Assembly: GCA_004194705.1 (NCBI GenBank)
Contig: SADC01001285.1
Coordinates: forward strand, 372,001-436,000
Reading direction: 5' to 3'
DNA length: 64,000 bases
Source of the DNA: Ditylenchus dipsaci
Taxonomy: Eukaryota > Nematoda > Chromadorea > Rhabditida > Anguinidae
The position numbers and the translations under genes are program-made. The notes under the pieces are model-generated. The model worked only from the letters and a program-made list of their open reading frames with translations, had not been told where the DNA came from and did not search any database. Of the stretch, positions 22,191 through 34,409 are shown piece by piece (the stretch's first letter is position 1; each line of letters opens with the position of its first letter).

Positions 22191-23281
22191 CTTATATACC
22201 TATGCATTGTAGCCTTTGCCAAGACTGTGTTGTGGTGGTGGTGGTTAGTTAACTACAACTATTTAAATTTATTTGCATGCGTAAGAAGGATTGTAAAGTG
22301 AAACAATTTAAACCGGTAAGAAGTGGTAAACAATTGATTTTAATTCATTCAAGTTCTCTAGCTACTATTCAAACCACATTCCCCGCACCCAACTGCCTTG
22401 GAAATATCAGTATTTCTTTGGCCCGAAAGAAAAACCAAAGTGCTTACATTTACAAAAGCTGGCGCATTGAAAAAGCCTGGCTTATTTTCAAGAAAGATGG
22501 AGATTTTTGTTGCCCCAATACAGTCAACTTTCCATATAATGCTACTGTTGGTGAAACGCGACCCTTGGATCGATTGCAGCAAAAGATATAATATAACTCG
22601 CTAGACAACGCGACCTTTGACCAGTCTCGAGGGGTCGCGTTATATGGAGAGTCGCGTTATACCAATACAAATAGTTTTGGTCAATTCAGTGTCCCCCGAA
22701 TTCCCATAACAATCAGTTTTACTTTAATTTGACCCAATACTCTGAATACCCAAAGTATTTTTTTGCCACTTTTCCTTTTTCACCAGAATTTTCTGAATTC
22801 GCTTGAATAATCGGGTTTTTATAAGCCGTCTTTTGTATTACAGCAGTACTAAAAGACTTTTTGTTTGGCTAACTTCAATTTGTTTTGACGTTTTAAAAAA
22901 CAAATTTGGGATGTGGGCTCGAATGAGTAGTGTTTAGCAACCCCTTGTTCTGTCTTTCTGTTGACTATGCCAGAACTGAATTCTTGAAAGTTTTAAATTT
23001 AGGCTGTGGGTTTGCTGCATGGTCTATTCTTTATGCCTGTGCTGCTTTGTCTGACACCACAAAAGGACAATCAGCTGTTCAAATACTGTGAGAATGGGAT
23101 TGGTCGAAGGAAGAAGGCTCCTCCAGCCAACACCCAAGCTTCCATTGAACCACTGATAACCATGCCTGCGTGCGTTTCCATGCCCTTTTTCAAAAATTTT
23201 GGTTGGGATCCTTGTGTTCCGGTGTCTACTAAATGTTTTTATTTGCACAAAATAAAAGTTTTATTAAAAATGCATGATTGA
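22191..23281 (+). CDS. Patched/NPC1-type membrane protein, 3' end only
   Basis: Exon 22191-22243 encodes LIYLCIVAFAKTV followed by Val-rich sequence, and exon 23003-23281 begins AVGLLHGLFFMPVLLCL. In the Patched/Patched-related/NPC1 family the last transmembrane block reads roughly FxKTVxLVVxFGLLHGLxFLPVLLS. So these two exons look like the C-terminal membrane segments plus a cytoplasmic tail (YCENGIGRRKKAPPANTQAS). Keeping KTV and VVVV in one frame needs one extra base near 22,230. A polyadenylation-like AATAAA at 23,251 lies inside the apparent frame, so the true stop may come earlier. Upstream exons were not found. Such proteins move sterols or lipids, or act in hedgehog-related signalling. 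Confidence 0.55.
22518..22665. repeat. degraded ACAGTC-family MITE
   Basis: TACAGTCAACTTTCCATATAA and, inverted, TTATATGGAGAGTCGCGTTAT, with internal CGCGACC words. It lies in the intron of the Patched-like gene. Confidence 0.45.
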
Positions 23282-24624
23282 AGTAAAATATGACACACAC
23301 AAGGAAGTTGAGTGAAAGTAAGTGGGGCAAGACAATGCAAACTATAACATCTTTGGAAAAAATGCTGTGAGATTTCTGGACATTGCAATTTTGCGGAATG
23401 TTTGCGAGTGAAAGAGAGGAAAATAAAACTATATATATTGCTTTAATATGTTTGAATGGCCATACTTGGAGAAAGAAATTGTGCAAAACCCTTAACAATG
23501 TTCAAACTTCAACAGTAAACAAACCAAATTATTACCATAATATTATTGTGCAAACTGCTTAGGATGACTAGGGAAAAAAGGAACAGAAATTTTGAACAAA
23601 TCAAATTTCTTAAAAATATTGCATAAAAAGCGTTGAAATTAAAAAAATATGAACTCGCGTGGGACCACCGTGATTATGTCAGTTATTTTTTCGAAAAAAA
23701 ATTTTGTTTTAATTTTATAAAATTTCAAAAGTTAGCAGCCAAAACGTAGTTTGGGCTCTAGATACGTTCACGCCCACCCAAAAAAATAATCACGAAAAAA
23801 ATTAGCGAGGGGGGGGGGGAGCTTGTGACGTTGGTGGACCAAGGGAAAAAAATTAGGAAATTTTTTCTCCAAAAATTTTTTTTGGATTTAAAATGATTTG
23901 AAAGTAGAAAGAAACAGTTTTTGAGACTTTTAAAGAAAAAAATCCCGAAGAAAGCAGCAGAGGGCCAAGGTATTTTTTTTTGGGTGGGCGCGCATGAATA
24001 TAGAGCTGTAGTTTTGCCATAGCGATATTAGTCAAATCGACAATTAGCGAATCGAAATTTGACAAACTTAGGTTTTGCCTGATAGAAACAGAGTACAAAT
24101 TTCAGAAAATAAAGGGCTGCCATATGTCTTTTTTAAAAAGATTTGTCCTTTTTTGGAATACCAAAAAATTTTTTTTGAAATTTTAGTCAAAGTCTTATTT
24201 TCGCTTCAAAATGGCAATAAGCACTAGATAAAATGCACTTTTTCTTCAAAAATGGTCAAACGCCTTTTTTTGCCCAAATGTCTTTTTTTTATTTTGAGAT
24301 GGCAGCTCTTATAATAGAGGTTTTTTCAGACAAAAATTACGTTTGTCAAATTTTTCTGTTAATTTTTGATTTGACTAATTTCACTTTGGTAAATTTCGTT
24401 TTAGCAAATTTCGGTTTGGCGATTTTCATGCTTAAACAAACTTTTTTGTTGAAAAAAAATCTGGCGACCCATTAAGCGATCCATGCTTTTGCAACATTTA
24501 ATTAAAATTACTTAAGTGTCGTTTAAAATTATGCCCTTGCGATCTAACAAATTTATAGGGTAAGAGCCGAATAAAAATGAATAAAAGTCAGTGTGCCTCC
24601 TTGCCTAAGCTCTTGCATTATCTT
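23282..24624. other. no gene seen; repeats
   Basis: From 24,116 (AAGGGCTGCCATATGTC) to 24,302 (GATGGCAGCTCTT) is a small inverted-end element. From 23,850 the sequence is T- and A-rich with ORFs that look like chance. A stretch near 24,360-24,430 repeats AATTTCG.TTTGGC words. Confidence 0.45.
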
Positions 24625-27600
24625 TTAAACAGAAAAGACTAAATTTGCTAGCTGAGGCTTATTACCCAGAGTCAACTTCTTGCTTGCTTGACATTTGGAG
24701 AGTGCATTTGGCTTCAGGTGAGAACAGTCCCTACGATACCAATGCATTCGCAGTGAAGGTTCAATGGCTCGAAGAACATGGAGATTAGACTGGCCAGAAA
24801 CATGTTGATGATATCTTCTTCCTGCTCTTCTTCTCCATCTTTTTGCTGGCTTAGTTTTGACCGCAATGAAGTGTAATCGGCACCATACACAGAGAAAGCT
24901 GAAATAGTTTTTGAAATAGTGATATTGAAACACAATAAAATTACCTTTAAAGTCATTCTCATCAAAGATGCCATAATTCTTATGCACCTGCAAAGCCCCT
25001 TTTCATCCAAGGAAAAGAGTTTGCTATTCTCTTGATATGGCGAATCCGAATTTCTAAGCTGCTTTTCATTTTTTGACTCAGGGATGAATTCTTCGCTGAA
25101 TCCAGTATTCCTTCTGATTTGACCACCACAGGATTGAATTCGGCGAAAGGAATAGGAAAGAACACCTTAATAATGCCATAATTTAAAGGGGCATGCTAGC
25201 GCGTTACACTGCAAATTAAGGCGGGGATCAGCAATTTTCCAAAAATCGTTCTTGTTTCAACTCAAATCTGATATTTATGACCTTACCCTACTTTTAAAAA
25301 GTAGGCAGAAAACTTGCATGGGAGGATTAGGTAGAACGCTTATAGAAAACAGTCATGAGAGAAATAAATTGCTGGTTCGCGGCTTAGTTGCAGTGTGACG
25401 CGCTGGTATACCCCTTTAGGAAAGCTATTCGGCTAACATACTGGGTAGCCAAAAAGAGCACCTTAATTATTTTTTGCTCTTTTTCATATATTTTAGCCTA
25501 TTCATGTATGCCATTTTGTATCACGAAAACGGCAACGTCATAATTTTGCATTAATTTTTCAAATTTAGCGATAATTTTTATCGAAACACGTCATAACAAC
25601 ATCTTGTTTTTTACAGAAAGTATTTGAAAAGGACGAGCTCAGTCTATGCGGTTTCCTTTCGGCTCACTCTGTAATCATTCAATTCACAAAATAAACCATA
25701 TTTCTGTTGTCACGCTTCCTATTATATTTTTTCTATTTATCATCCTAAAAACTAAATAACCTGATGATGTCGAATAGTGTTGATACGGACTCGATCTAAA
25801 AATTCTCTTTGATAGTCCGCATACGGAGAGAGGAACACGTAGATCATTTGTTGCCAAAGTGGTCGACCGCTTCATCCATGGCTGTGGCCTGAACACTCCA
25901 GCCGTTGTTGGGTTTGAGTAGTAGGAGAGCTGTGTCTGTGTGCCATGATCTGCACCTGAACATCAAATTTATGAGCTACTTGTCAATTCAAATATGTAGC
26001 AATGTAAAAGGAAAGAGATTTATCTCAACCTTTTCTTTAACTCCACCAAGTCCTTGTTTAATTCCCGGACTGCAGATGCATCCACCAATCTAGCTGCCAG
26101 CACTATCCTCGTCTGACGGTTGTCGATAAAAGAAGCAGAGGCCGAGCACAGGCGACCATGTCTTTGAAGCAATTGCTTGCAGCACGGACTTGCTCAAGCG
26201 ATTCAATGCCGATGACAATAGTGATATCTGTGTCCTCTTTTACATATGGCACCTGCAAAACAACAAAAAAAACTTTTCATGTACAGTCGAACCTATATAT
26301 AACGACGCTCTATTTTTCAAAAGGGTGCCGTTAGATATAGTTTTTGTATTTTAGATGGCAAAGAAAGGAATTCTTACGATTTTTATCAGACACGAGAATG
26401 ATAATTCACAAACAGAGGTACATTTTGACTACTTTTAAATAAAAAAATCATTTTCCCAGTGCTTATTGCCATTTTAAAGCAAAAAACAATTTTGAGGTAT
26501 ACCGTATTTTCTCTAATAAAGCGGCCCGCCTCGCGTTCAACATCATGTTCTTGGCATTGTAATTTTGACCCATTTTTTAAGACTTCTCTCAAGCAAGTCA
26601 GCATCTATTTTGTAGACAGTGAGATGAGCTACAAAATCAGTGGTAATTTGCATGACAGTAGTTTTAAAAAAACGGGCCGAAAACAGTTTGTCTCAAACAC
26701 CTTTTTTGAATTTAGGGGGCCGCCTCATTAAAGGAAATACGGTAACTTCAAAAATAAAATAAAATGAAATTCCCACAGGAATACAAATATTTTTTAAAAG
26801 TACAATTCTCATCCCTTGACAAGACCGACCGAAAACGACTGACAGAAATCTTCAAAATCGAGCTAAAAAAGTGTCGGACCCTATGCGGGAACGAACGTGA
26901 GGGTTGCCGTTAGAAGAAGATTTAGCTTTAAATGCCAGAACAATTAATAAATCTGAAAGACCTACCGAGTTGAGAAGTCGAGTAGAATATATAGGTCGAC
27001 ATAGCCACACTCTTCTTAAAAACTTAGCTTCTGTTCCAAAGCTTCGATATTCCAGGTCAACTACATACTCCATCCCTCGAACAGCATTAAAAATTCGGTA
27101 GCCACTACGAAGCCTTATGAACTGGGCATTGGAATATTTTTCTACTTCCACTTTGCTTCTTGCTGCTTTAACAACTTCATTCACATCCAAGGCATCATCT
27201 CCGGCAAGTAATACAACATTTTGGTTCGGATTGTTTTTGAAAATCTTAGTTTGAGTAAAGTACTCCCAGACGGGCACCTACAATGAAAATATGATAAGTA
27301 GACAAAGTTTTTTTCACGAAACCGACCTGGTATCTATTAGGTGGCTTAGAAAGAGGTGGCAGTCCAACAGGCCAGGATAGCTCATTCTCCGTGGACTGAG
27401 TAAAACCTACCAGTGAACCGGTCAAGTCTTCCACCTGAACATCCAGTCTGTTCATTTCCACAGTAACAAAGTGCTTGTGAAGCAGCCTAGCGTCCATTTC
27501 AGAAAGCAACTGAACATATTTTTATGAATTAAGCACACAAATGAAGTTGGACTTACAGGGGATACTGTTAAGGATAGATTAAATTCTTTGGTTAGTGATA

Positions 27601-30600
27601 GCAATGGGATCCGGTCATGGATGGCTGCAAAAATACTTTTTTCGTATTGTATATGTACACATAAAAATATAAAAATTACCTGAACCACTCTCACTACTTT
27701 CTTCATGCCACCAGCGAAAAAGAGAATTCTACAAAGCCATTCTTGAAAATGTATATAGTGAAACTAATGAGCATTGGATCTATATGAGAAAAGGCTGCTT
27801 TTTCGGCTTGGTCCCCTGTCGTTTTTTTTGCCATTTTTTTCAAAATCGATACCAGGCTTTTAATAACGGCAATAATTACATATGATATGCATATGTAAAT
27901 GTGAGTACTAGTGCTATTTGGATTCCTTGTCTGTTTTACTTGGTTCTCCTGACTTGTTTCTTAGGCTTAGAGCAGAGTGTGTTAGGACCAACTCGAACCA
28001 CAAAAATTTAGCAAAAACATGTCTGAATTTTTTAACAAACATATGTTGGCCTACCATTGCCCAAGGCCAAAAATATGACAAATACAACGAGGGGTCGAGG
28101 CCAGGGTGACCAAAGTACCAGCTTTAGGTGGCATTTGCCACCTTTTTGAAAATTTTGTCACCTTTTTTCCAAAGTGAAAGGTGGCATTTCTGCAACAGTG
28201 ATCCAGATTGTTCAAAAATGTATGATCTGTTTTTGTCTAACAAGGAATTGTTGAAAAAGACTCTTGGTGTTGAAGAGTATGTATTTGGTCAATAAAAATA
28301 TATTTGCGATTAGTTATTATTTTAATCTTGTTGAAATGCCACCTTTTTAGAATTTTTTCGCCTTAAATGCCACCTTTTGGAAAAAATTGCATTTTAGTTG
28401 ATAAGCCTGATCAAGGCAAAAAGCGGTCTCTTCTTATAGGGGCATGCCCGTGCGCGACACGGAGAAAATGCGGGGACCAGCATATTTTTTCTTTCTCGAC
28501 AAACTTTTACATTTGTTCTTGTCTATATTTTTTAAGTTTTATGTCTAGTAAAAGGTCATTGATATCAGATTTGACGCAAAACGAGTGCAAAATGAAATGA
28601 TTCAAAAAAATTTGCTGATCCCCACCTTAACTTTTTGAAACGCACGGGCATGCCTCTCTATATAGAGACTGAACAACTTACTTGGTTAAGAAGGCTGCAA
28701 GACAGGTTGGTGGCGTGATGGATACACATCTCGAGAGCAAGCTCATCTGTTGATGCCGAAATAGAGTTGCATAAGTGCCGCTCTCTGTAAAAAAGGTGTT
28801 TAAGAGTTATTTTAATGATTAAAACTGTTAAAACTGACTGAATCAACAACTGAACAGCTGGGTTAGAAAGCAAAATTCCACTTTTGAGGATGCATTTCCC
28901 ACTGTCATCGTACCCAAACGCTTGGGGGTTGTTCTTAAAACTTTTTCTTATAAAACAAGCTTAATTTGATTAAAAATTAAAAATTACCCAATTGATCTGC
29001 TCAACAAATCGATTAAGAGCAAACGGATTGACGTAGGTGGTCTCCGGAATAAACAACATGAAGTCATAATTTTCGTGGAATGTCTAAAAGGTTCAAAGAT
29101 ATAAATTGAAACCAAACAAGTGAACGACCGCCAAATCTCCATATAGAGTACATCCGGTACTTATGCTGTTTGGGACCGACCGTCATTTTTTTGATTTTAT
29201 TGCACAAATTGTTTGGCCGTTTTGTTGTGTGTCACATTCATGTGTTATTTGTATCTTTTTTTGGTGCGTTGCTTACTCGCTTACTATGAAGAAGTTTCAG
29301 ATGCTGAAATGACAGATGCTGAAAAAAAATGACGGTCGGTCCCAAACAGCATAAGTACCGTACATCCAATATGATGGATGGTTTGCGGGTGCGTATTCGT
29401 TACAGCTATTTTTGGACATTTTTATGAGTTCCCTTTGGGACACACGTTTGAGTCCGCCCTAACATGCACCTGCCTTCCCTACAGTGTCTTCATAATTCAC
29501 ACTAACAGTGACACTGACATTGACACTGACATTTCAGTTTAGCAAACTGACATTTTTTAGCAGTATTCGTAAACATGAAAAAACTTGTCTTTTCGAAATT
29601 CTGTAAAGTGCGTTAGAAAGCTGACGAAATTCTGATTAAGAAAGGTGTTATCAGATTATCAACCCGCCTATGAAAAAAAAACCGGAAAAAATAAGTGTCA
29701 GTTTCATTTTTAATGTCAGTTCAGGGAAGTTCCCTAAGCCTAAGTACGTAAAAAACAACATTTCTGAAAGAAAACATGAAAAAAAGAGCGCCGAAATGGG
29801 CGCGAATTCAAAAAATGTCCAAAAATAGCTGAAATTAGGCTTGGGATATTTTCGTAAAAAACTCGCTCTGTCAAACTTCCATTTAAATGGCTTTTGCTGT
29901 TTTTGTTTTTTTGAAAATAAGTTTTTAAATTTTGAGTAAAGTTTTCTTACATGTTCAGCATAATTCGACGTGTCCGTCTTTCATTCCTTCGAAAAAATAT
30001 TAAATCAAAATATTTTAACAAATCATAATTTATGACCAAATTCATTCACCGCATTAGGCCTCGCCACACTCCTGGAAACGGAAACAAAGTTTATAGAAAA
30101 TATTGATTTTTTAATTTTAAAGTTGCAATTCTGATATTTATGATCTACACCTTCTCTATCAGATGTATCAAGCAGAATTTCCATTTCACCTAAAAAATTA
30201 TTCATAAATTTTTTGGTTCGTTTCAGCCCGTTTTTACTTGCAATTTTGAAATTAAAAAATCAATATTTTCTATAAACTTTGTTTCCGTTTCTAGGAGTGT
30301 GGCGAAGTCCATTATGATAATGCGCCATGCTTTGGGCTCTACTGCACAATGGGTACCACAATTTCTTACTTTACTCCCCCTTTGGTTTTGGCGCTAATTA
30401 CAATTATAGCATCTTTATTACATTTTACATTAAATTACAAAGAATATATCATTCCCAAACGATCGAAGAAAGCATCCAAAACGTTTTTGTTGTCGGCTCT
30501 GCAATTTTGACGAAAGACCGCCTCAGCCACATAGGATTCAATATGAAGACGAGACGTACCAAACATCCTTTTATTTTGTGCTTTGTATGCATCCAGAATC

Positions 30601-32464
30601 CCTCGACTTTGTTCGTGTGTATTCTTTTGTCGTCTTCAATCCTAGAACAAATCATTTATAATTAATAGATAATAGACAATGTCTACCTCGCAAACAATCG
30701 CTTGTGGAAAATGGTGTAGTGCTTATAACCGACGTAACGACCTATTGTTCTTCCAAGCTTACGATAGGCAGGCCAATCATCTGAAATGATGGTAGTACCG
30801 ACCTTGATGTGCTTGCGGATGAGCTTCAATAGAGTCTTCTTCTTTCTGTCCGGCACTTGAAAGGCGAATGCTTTTCCTCCTGGGCCACGTTCAATCCCGC
30901 CGAAAATCCATTGCTGAGCACCGATGCGCATTCTTCCTCGATTGTATTTGCGACGACTGATGCATGTTTCATCGATTTCGATTACGCTGAAATTTCCTCC
31001 TATCGATTCTTGGTTGTTGCAATAGCTTAACATTTGATTAACATTGTTAAATTGAAATTTTGCTTACTTTTCGCAAACTTCTCGGCACATTCTAAACCAA
31101 TCCACGATCACATGCTCGGACAAATTGAGTTCATGGACAGCTTGCTTATTGTTGAAGTCTTGAGCCCACATGTAGAAGAGAAGAAGTGCTTGCTTGAAAG
31201 GCAAATTGGAATTGGCGAAGAAAGAACCCGATCGAATGGACTTGTGAGAACAGACTTTTCCTTTCTTATCATTGCAAGCCCACTATAATTGTGCCGATTA
31301 AAAAGATAAGATACCAAAGAACTCACCCATATCCCATCAGCCAGCTTTGATCGTTTGTTGATTCGCATTCGATTTCCACAGTTAGCACAGACCATTGTAT
31401 TCTTGATGAGACCTAGGCCGACAAAGACTCGAAGCACTTCTTCTTCACTTATTGCATAGACATTCTTCAACCGGATCTTGGAAAACTCCAAACGAAGAGT
31501 GGCATCCACAAGACTCAACTGCATTTGGACCTATAAAAATGTAATAAAGATGCTATAATTGTAATTAGCGCCAAAACCAAAGGGGGGAGTAAAGTAAGAA
31601 ATTTTGGTACCCATTGTGCAGTAGGGCCTTATGGCTTTGTTCATTGACAATTCCAGCAAGATTACAAACACGAGCACAATATCAAAACCAACGACGACCA
31701 AACCTACTTCATTGAAAATCAAATACAATGGCTCGATTCCTGCAACTTTAGTGACTGACTTAGTTTTATCAACTCGTCAAACCATCTCAAATCAAAGTTC
31801 AATCAAAAATACTTTTTCTGTTTATTTTTCTTTAATTTTGACCATATGTAAGATATTTGAAGTCTGTCAAAACATTTGCACGCCTTCTGTTAATCAATTA
31901 TTTAAGGTGGACATTTTGCAATCAAACAACTGACCATGTTGAAAATAGAATTGAGTATGTGAGAATGAGAGTGTTGTCCATTGAAGTGCAGTGGAGTAAG
32001 GTTAGGCAGTGAGCTCATCTCAGCATCGATTCTTGAAGCGTCCGCAAAGAATTGAATTCTTGAGACATGTGGACTCAAGTAACCATTTATGGCCAAGCTC
32101 AATGAAGACTGGCTGAGCACAATCACAATACATTTTTCTCGAATACCCAGTTCTGTGGCTGCAAATCTTGCTCTGACTACCTGAAAATATCTTTTAATAA
32201 CACATCTCATTGTCTATTCATTTAGAAAGCTAACCTTATTAACCTGCACAGGAGAATTGAGTGGAGAAAGCTGGATCGCCGGACCGTAACCTTCCAGTCT
32301 TTGGAAGAGAATATGTAGCTGGAAACATCGCTTGCTTGCTTACTCGCTGCGCATTTCAGGTTATACCTCTGCGAGGCGTTGTTGTCGAAGAAAAAGAAGG
32401 CAAACAACACACTACTGAGCACTCCCAGCCCAAAAGGTAGGAAAGAACGCAGTCCATAGATCAT
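24625..32464 (-). CDS. CHPF: chondroitin polymerising factor (CHPF / MIG-22 type)
   Basis: Golgi type II membrane protein that partners a chondroitin synthase to extend chondroitin chains. Exons: 24625-24898, 24945-25165, 25761-25955, 26030-26252, 26966-27277, 27327-27509, 27557-27624, 27680-27728, 28682-28784, 28839-28933, 28988-29083, 31935-32180, 32244-32318, 32367-32464 (about 746 aa; human CHPF is of similar length). Landmarks: N-terminal anchor FLPFGLGVLSSVLFAFFFF; VVRARFAATELGIREKCIVI; YDFMLFIPETTYVN, where the family's acidic motif is degenerate as in CHPF; ELSWPVGLPPLSKPPNRYQV; LRSGYRIFNAVRGMEYVVDL; SNLHVLRAIEPSL near the end. The frame needs about six single-base additions, all at short homopolymers or doubled bases. 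Introns hold a Merlin element and several MITEs. Identity is firm; the exon 1 join is tentative. Confidence 0.92.
25183..25419. mobile_element. TTAA-type MITE in CHPF intron
   Basis: TTTAAAGGGGCATGCTAGCG at the left, CGCTGGTATACCCCTTTAG at the right (TTAA against TTAG). Internal GCGTTACACTGC and GCAGTGTGACGC arms. Confidence 0.75.
26285..26930. mobile_element. ACAGTCGA-family MITE with nested ACCGTATTT element
   Basis: The outer MITE starts TACAGTCGAACCTATATAT and ends around GGGTTGCCGTTAGA. Inside, an element from 26,500 (TACCGTATTTTCTCTAATA) to 26,742 (AAAGGAAATACGGTA) is inserted. A segment equivalent to 26,705-26,945 recurs at 38,101-38,345. All of this lies in the CHPF intron 26,253-26,965. 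Confidence 0.7.
28107..28385. repeat. word island AGGTGGCATTT
   Basis: The left part begins CAGGGTGACCAAAGTACC and contains AGGTGGCATTTGCCACCTTT; the right part has complementary AAATGCCACCTTTT copies. Between them a short frame KELLKKTLGVEEYVFGQ* may be a transposase remnant, but I cannot assign it. No clear target duplication. Confidence 0.5.
28433..28665. mobile_element. TTAA-type MITE, AGGGGCATGC family, in CHPF intron
   Basis: AGGGGCATGCCCGTGCGCGA at the left and CGCACGGGCATGCCTCT at the right, with internal CGGGGACCAGCA/TGCTGATCCCC arms. The target duplication has decayed. Confidence 0.65.
29157..29359. repeat. 200-bp palindromic MITE in CHPF intron
   Basis: GGTACTTATGCTGTTTGGGA at the left is repeated inversely at the right (CCCAAACAGCATAAGTACC), with GACCGACCGTCATTTTT inside each arm. 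Confidence 0.8.
30054..30318. repeat. 265-bp palindrome beside the Merlin element
   Basis: TCGCCACACTCCTGGAAACG and its complement (CGTTTCTAGGAGTGTGGCGA) enclose matched AATCAATATTTTCTATAAAC arms. It ends 16 bp before the Merlin terminal repeat. Confidence 0.8.
30334..31628 (-). mobile_element. Merlin (IS1016/ISXO2-type) DNA transposon
   Basis: Terminal inverted repeats of about 90 bp (GGCTCTACTGCACAATGGGT at the left; GGCCCTACTGCACAATGGGT read inward at the right) bound a spliced transposase gene. The whole element is about 1.3 kb and lies in the CHPF intron 29,084-31,934, in the same orientation as CHPF. I could not find an exact 8-9-bp target duplication. Confidence 0.85.
30435..31524 (-). 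CDS. Merlin/ISXO2-like DDE transposase
   Basis: Exons 31327-31524, 31068-31282, 30687-31025 and 30435-30641 splice in phase to about 319 residues. In order: an N-terminal zinc ribbon (VCANCGNRMRINKR then WACNDKKGKVCSH), a helical region (KSIRSGSFFANSNLPFKQAL), the first catalytic Asp in IEIDETCISRRKYNRGR, QQWIFGGIERG, the second Asp in TTIISDDWPAYRKL, and the third block HTNKVEGFW. The family C terminus (FGTSRLHIESYVAE...) follows after one missing base near 30,565. All catalytic blocks are present, so this copy may be recently active if that shift is a sequencing error. Four exons mean it has been a eukaryotic gene for some time, which excludes bacterial contamination. Confidence 0.9.
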
Positions 32465-32689
32465 TGAAAAACCATTAGCCAGCTTTGTCTCCCCAATTTG
32501 TGCCTAAACTTAACTTTAACTTAGTAGAAAAAGTTTTTCAATCCCGCAAAAAAGTTTATGACCTAGTTGAAAGAAAACAAATCTGTTTAGTTTATTATTT
32601 TTTGTATTGATGTGGAGGAGAATCGCCACAGGACTAGCTCTAAGTTAATTAGTCAAACAAGTGACATAATCTTCAATAAGGGGTTTCAT

Positions 32690-32950
32690 TATGAGGCGTA
32701 ATCGCTTTGCCAATGAAACTTTTGCCAATGAGATCACTTCGCCAATGGTATGTTTTCGCTTTTAGCTTCTTTTCTCAAGTGTTGTTATTTTTTGTCAGGC
32801 AAATTACCACTTCTTTTGTAGCCAGTGAGATGAGCTACCGAATGAGTGGTGATTTGCCGTACAAGAGAAGAACAATAATTTAGAAAAGAAGCTATTGGAG
32901 AAAATATACCATTGGAGAAGTGATCTCATTGGCAAAACGATTACGCCCCT
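32690..32950. repeat. 260-bp palindromic MITE
   Basis: GGCGTAATCGCTTTGCCAATG at the left and CATTGGCAAAACGATTACGCC at the right, with inner GAGATCACTTCGCCAATGG arms. It lies just upstream of the CHPF start. Confidence 0.8.
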
Positions 32951-32984
32951 TTATTACATTTGCATTTAATTTCAAAATATAAAG

Positions 32985-33905
32985 ATGATGTAAATGGTAT
33001 ACATCCAACTCGATACAAAAACTAATTCGATACACCGACTCGATACACTTTTTTTATCTTTACCCCAAGGACCGTTATTTTTAGGACATAGGACAGTTCG
33101 CATCGGTTTTTCAGTAGACAGTTCGTACCGTTTTTTTAGATTATTTTTTTCTATATTTTTGTCTTGAATATTATTCTTGTTAATTCAAAGATTCATCTAT
33201 AAACCAACTTAATGCTCCAGGCGTCAATCAAACCAGGTGGTCATCCACTTGGTTCAAATACCTTTTTTAGTGGTTTTCAGGTTCCAAAACTTGTTTTCTG
33301 TAATAATTTGATCATTCTAAGGATTGTAAGACAGTAGTCAAATGCTGTTTTCCTGGTATTTTTCAAGTTTTCATGATTCCGCTCATATGACATCCTGCTA
33401 CTTACGGAACATTTTGAAATGTCGTGGTTAGCGCACAAAAATGACTATGGAAGCCAAAAAAACAAAACATGCACCCAATGGACACCCAAATTCACCAAGT
33501 GGTCGTCCACTCTATTAAGTTTATTCGTGGATTAATATAGTAAATGTGGATTAATATAGTTTATTCTCTCGACGTGATTACTGATTCAGTATTTAGGTGG
33601 TTATTCATCTAGATCACCTTGGTTTATGGTTTGAAGTCATATGATATAATCATAGAGTAGTTGACGAAATTTTTTATTTTTCGGCTTCCCTAACCTTTCG
33701 TGTACTAATCACGATATTCTAAAAATGGTTTCTAAGTAGTAGGTAGTGATATGAGCGGAATGGCCGAAGTAATTGAGGTAAAAATAAAAAAGTGTATCGA
33801 GTCGGTGTATCGAGTTGTCAATGTATCGAGTTGGTGTATCGAGTTGTCAATGTATCGAGTCGGTGTATCGAGTTAGTTTTTGTATCGAGTTGTTGGCAGT
33901 CGATG
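32985..33905. repeat. word island TATCGAGT(T/C)
   Basis: The left zone has CAACTCGATACAAAAACTAA and ACCGACTCGATACAC. The right zone (33,790-33,900) has at least six copies of GTATCGAGTTGTCAAT/GTATCGAGTCGGT. The core holds the CCAAGTGG/CCACTTGG words seen elsewhere. The layout matches the other islands; no end or target duplication was resolved. Confidence 0.55.
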
Positions 33906-34409
33906 TAAATAATCTACATTCAAAACTCGATCGAACATATCTATTAGTTGTCGAAGCAAGCGTTCGATTTCGGACATTACTATATTTACTCTAATAGACG
34001 GGCCAACCCGTCTATTTCAAAATCCACCTCGTAGGGACCCGTCTAATAGAGAGTAACTGTCTATTTTTCGACCTCAGGCTCCAAAGAAGCCGCGAAAATA
34101 TGCAATAGAATTTTTTACAGTACCACTTGGGAATCGGAAAAGCCTATAACAAGGTTTAGAAAATCATCCTTCATCAACATAGTTTCTTCCGATTTTAGCT
34201 GCAGGTTTTTTTAATTGTCTATGGTGTTTAGTTTAATTCGGTTGCATGCCAACAAGATGTACGGATGATACTTATTGCTGTATTAGTAAAAAGTGGGTTT
34301 TAACGCACTGTGCTACACGTGTAGGACTTGTAGAAATAGTCGTAACTTTACTTATATTTAACACTTGTATATATCGTTCACTGTCGTAAGATAGCCGTCT
34401 ATTAGGGCT
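33906..34409. other. no gene seen
   Basis: Contains GACGGGCCAACCCGTCTATT and CCCGTCTAATAGAGAG, a small inverted pair of the ACCGTAT/CTCTATTAG kind. No coding signal. Confidence 0.4.

Noticed and set aside
26905..26965. Apparent capture of a CHPF exon piece by a MITE, because LIVLAFKAKS is encoded both here and near 38,330
   Set aside because: Comparison with the CHPF family places the splice donor (GTAGGT) at 26,965, before this segment, so the shared sequence is intronic and belongs to the repeat.
30435..31524. Bacterial contamination or recent bacterial transfer suggested by an ISXO2-type transposase
   Set aside because: The gene has three introns, eukaryotic terminal repeats and AT-rich flanks inside a CHPF intron; Merlin elements are native to animals.
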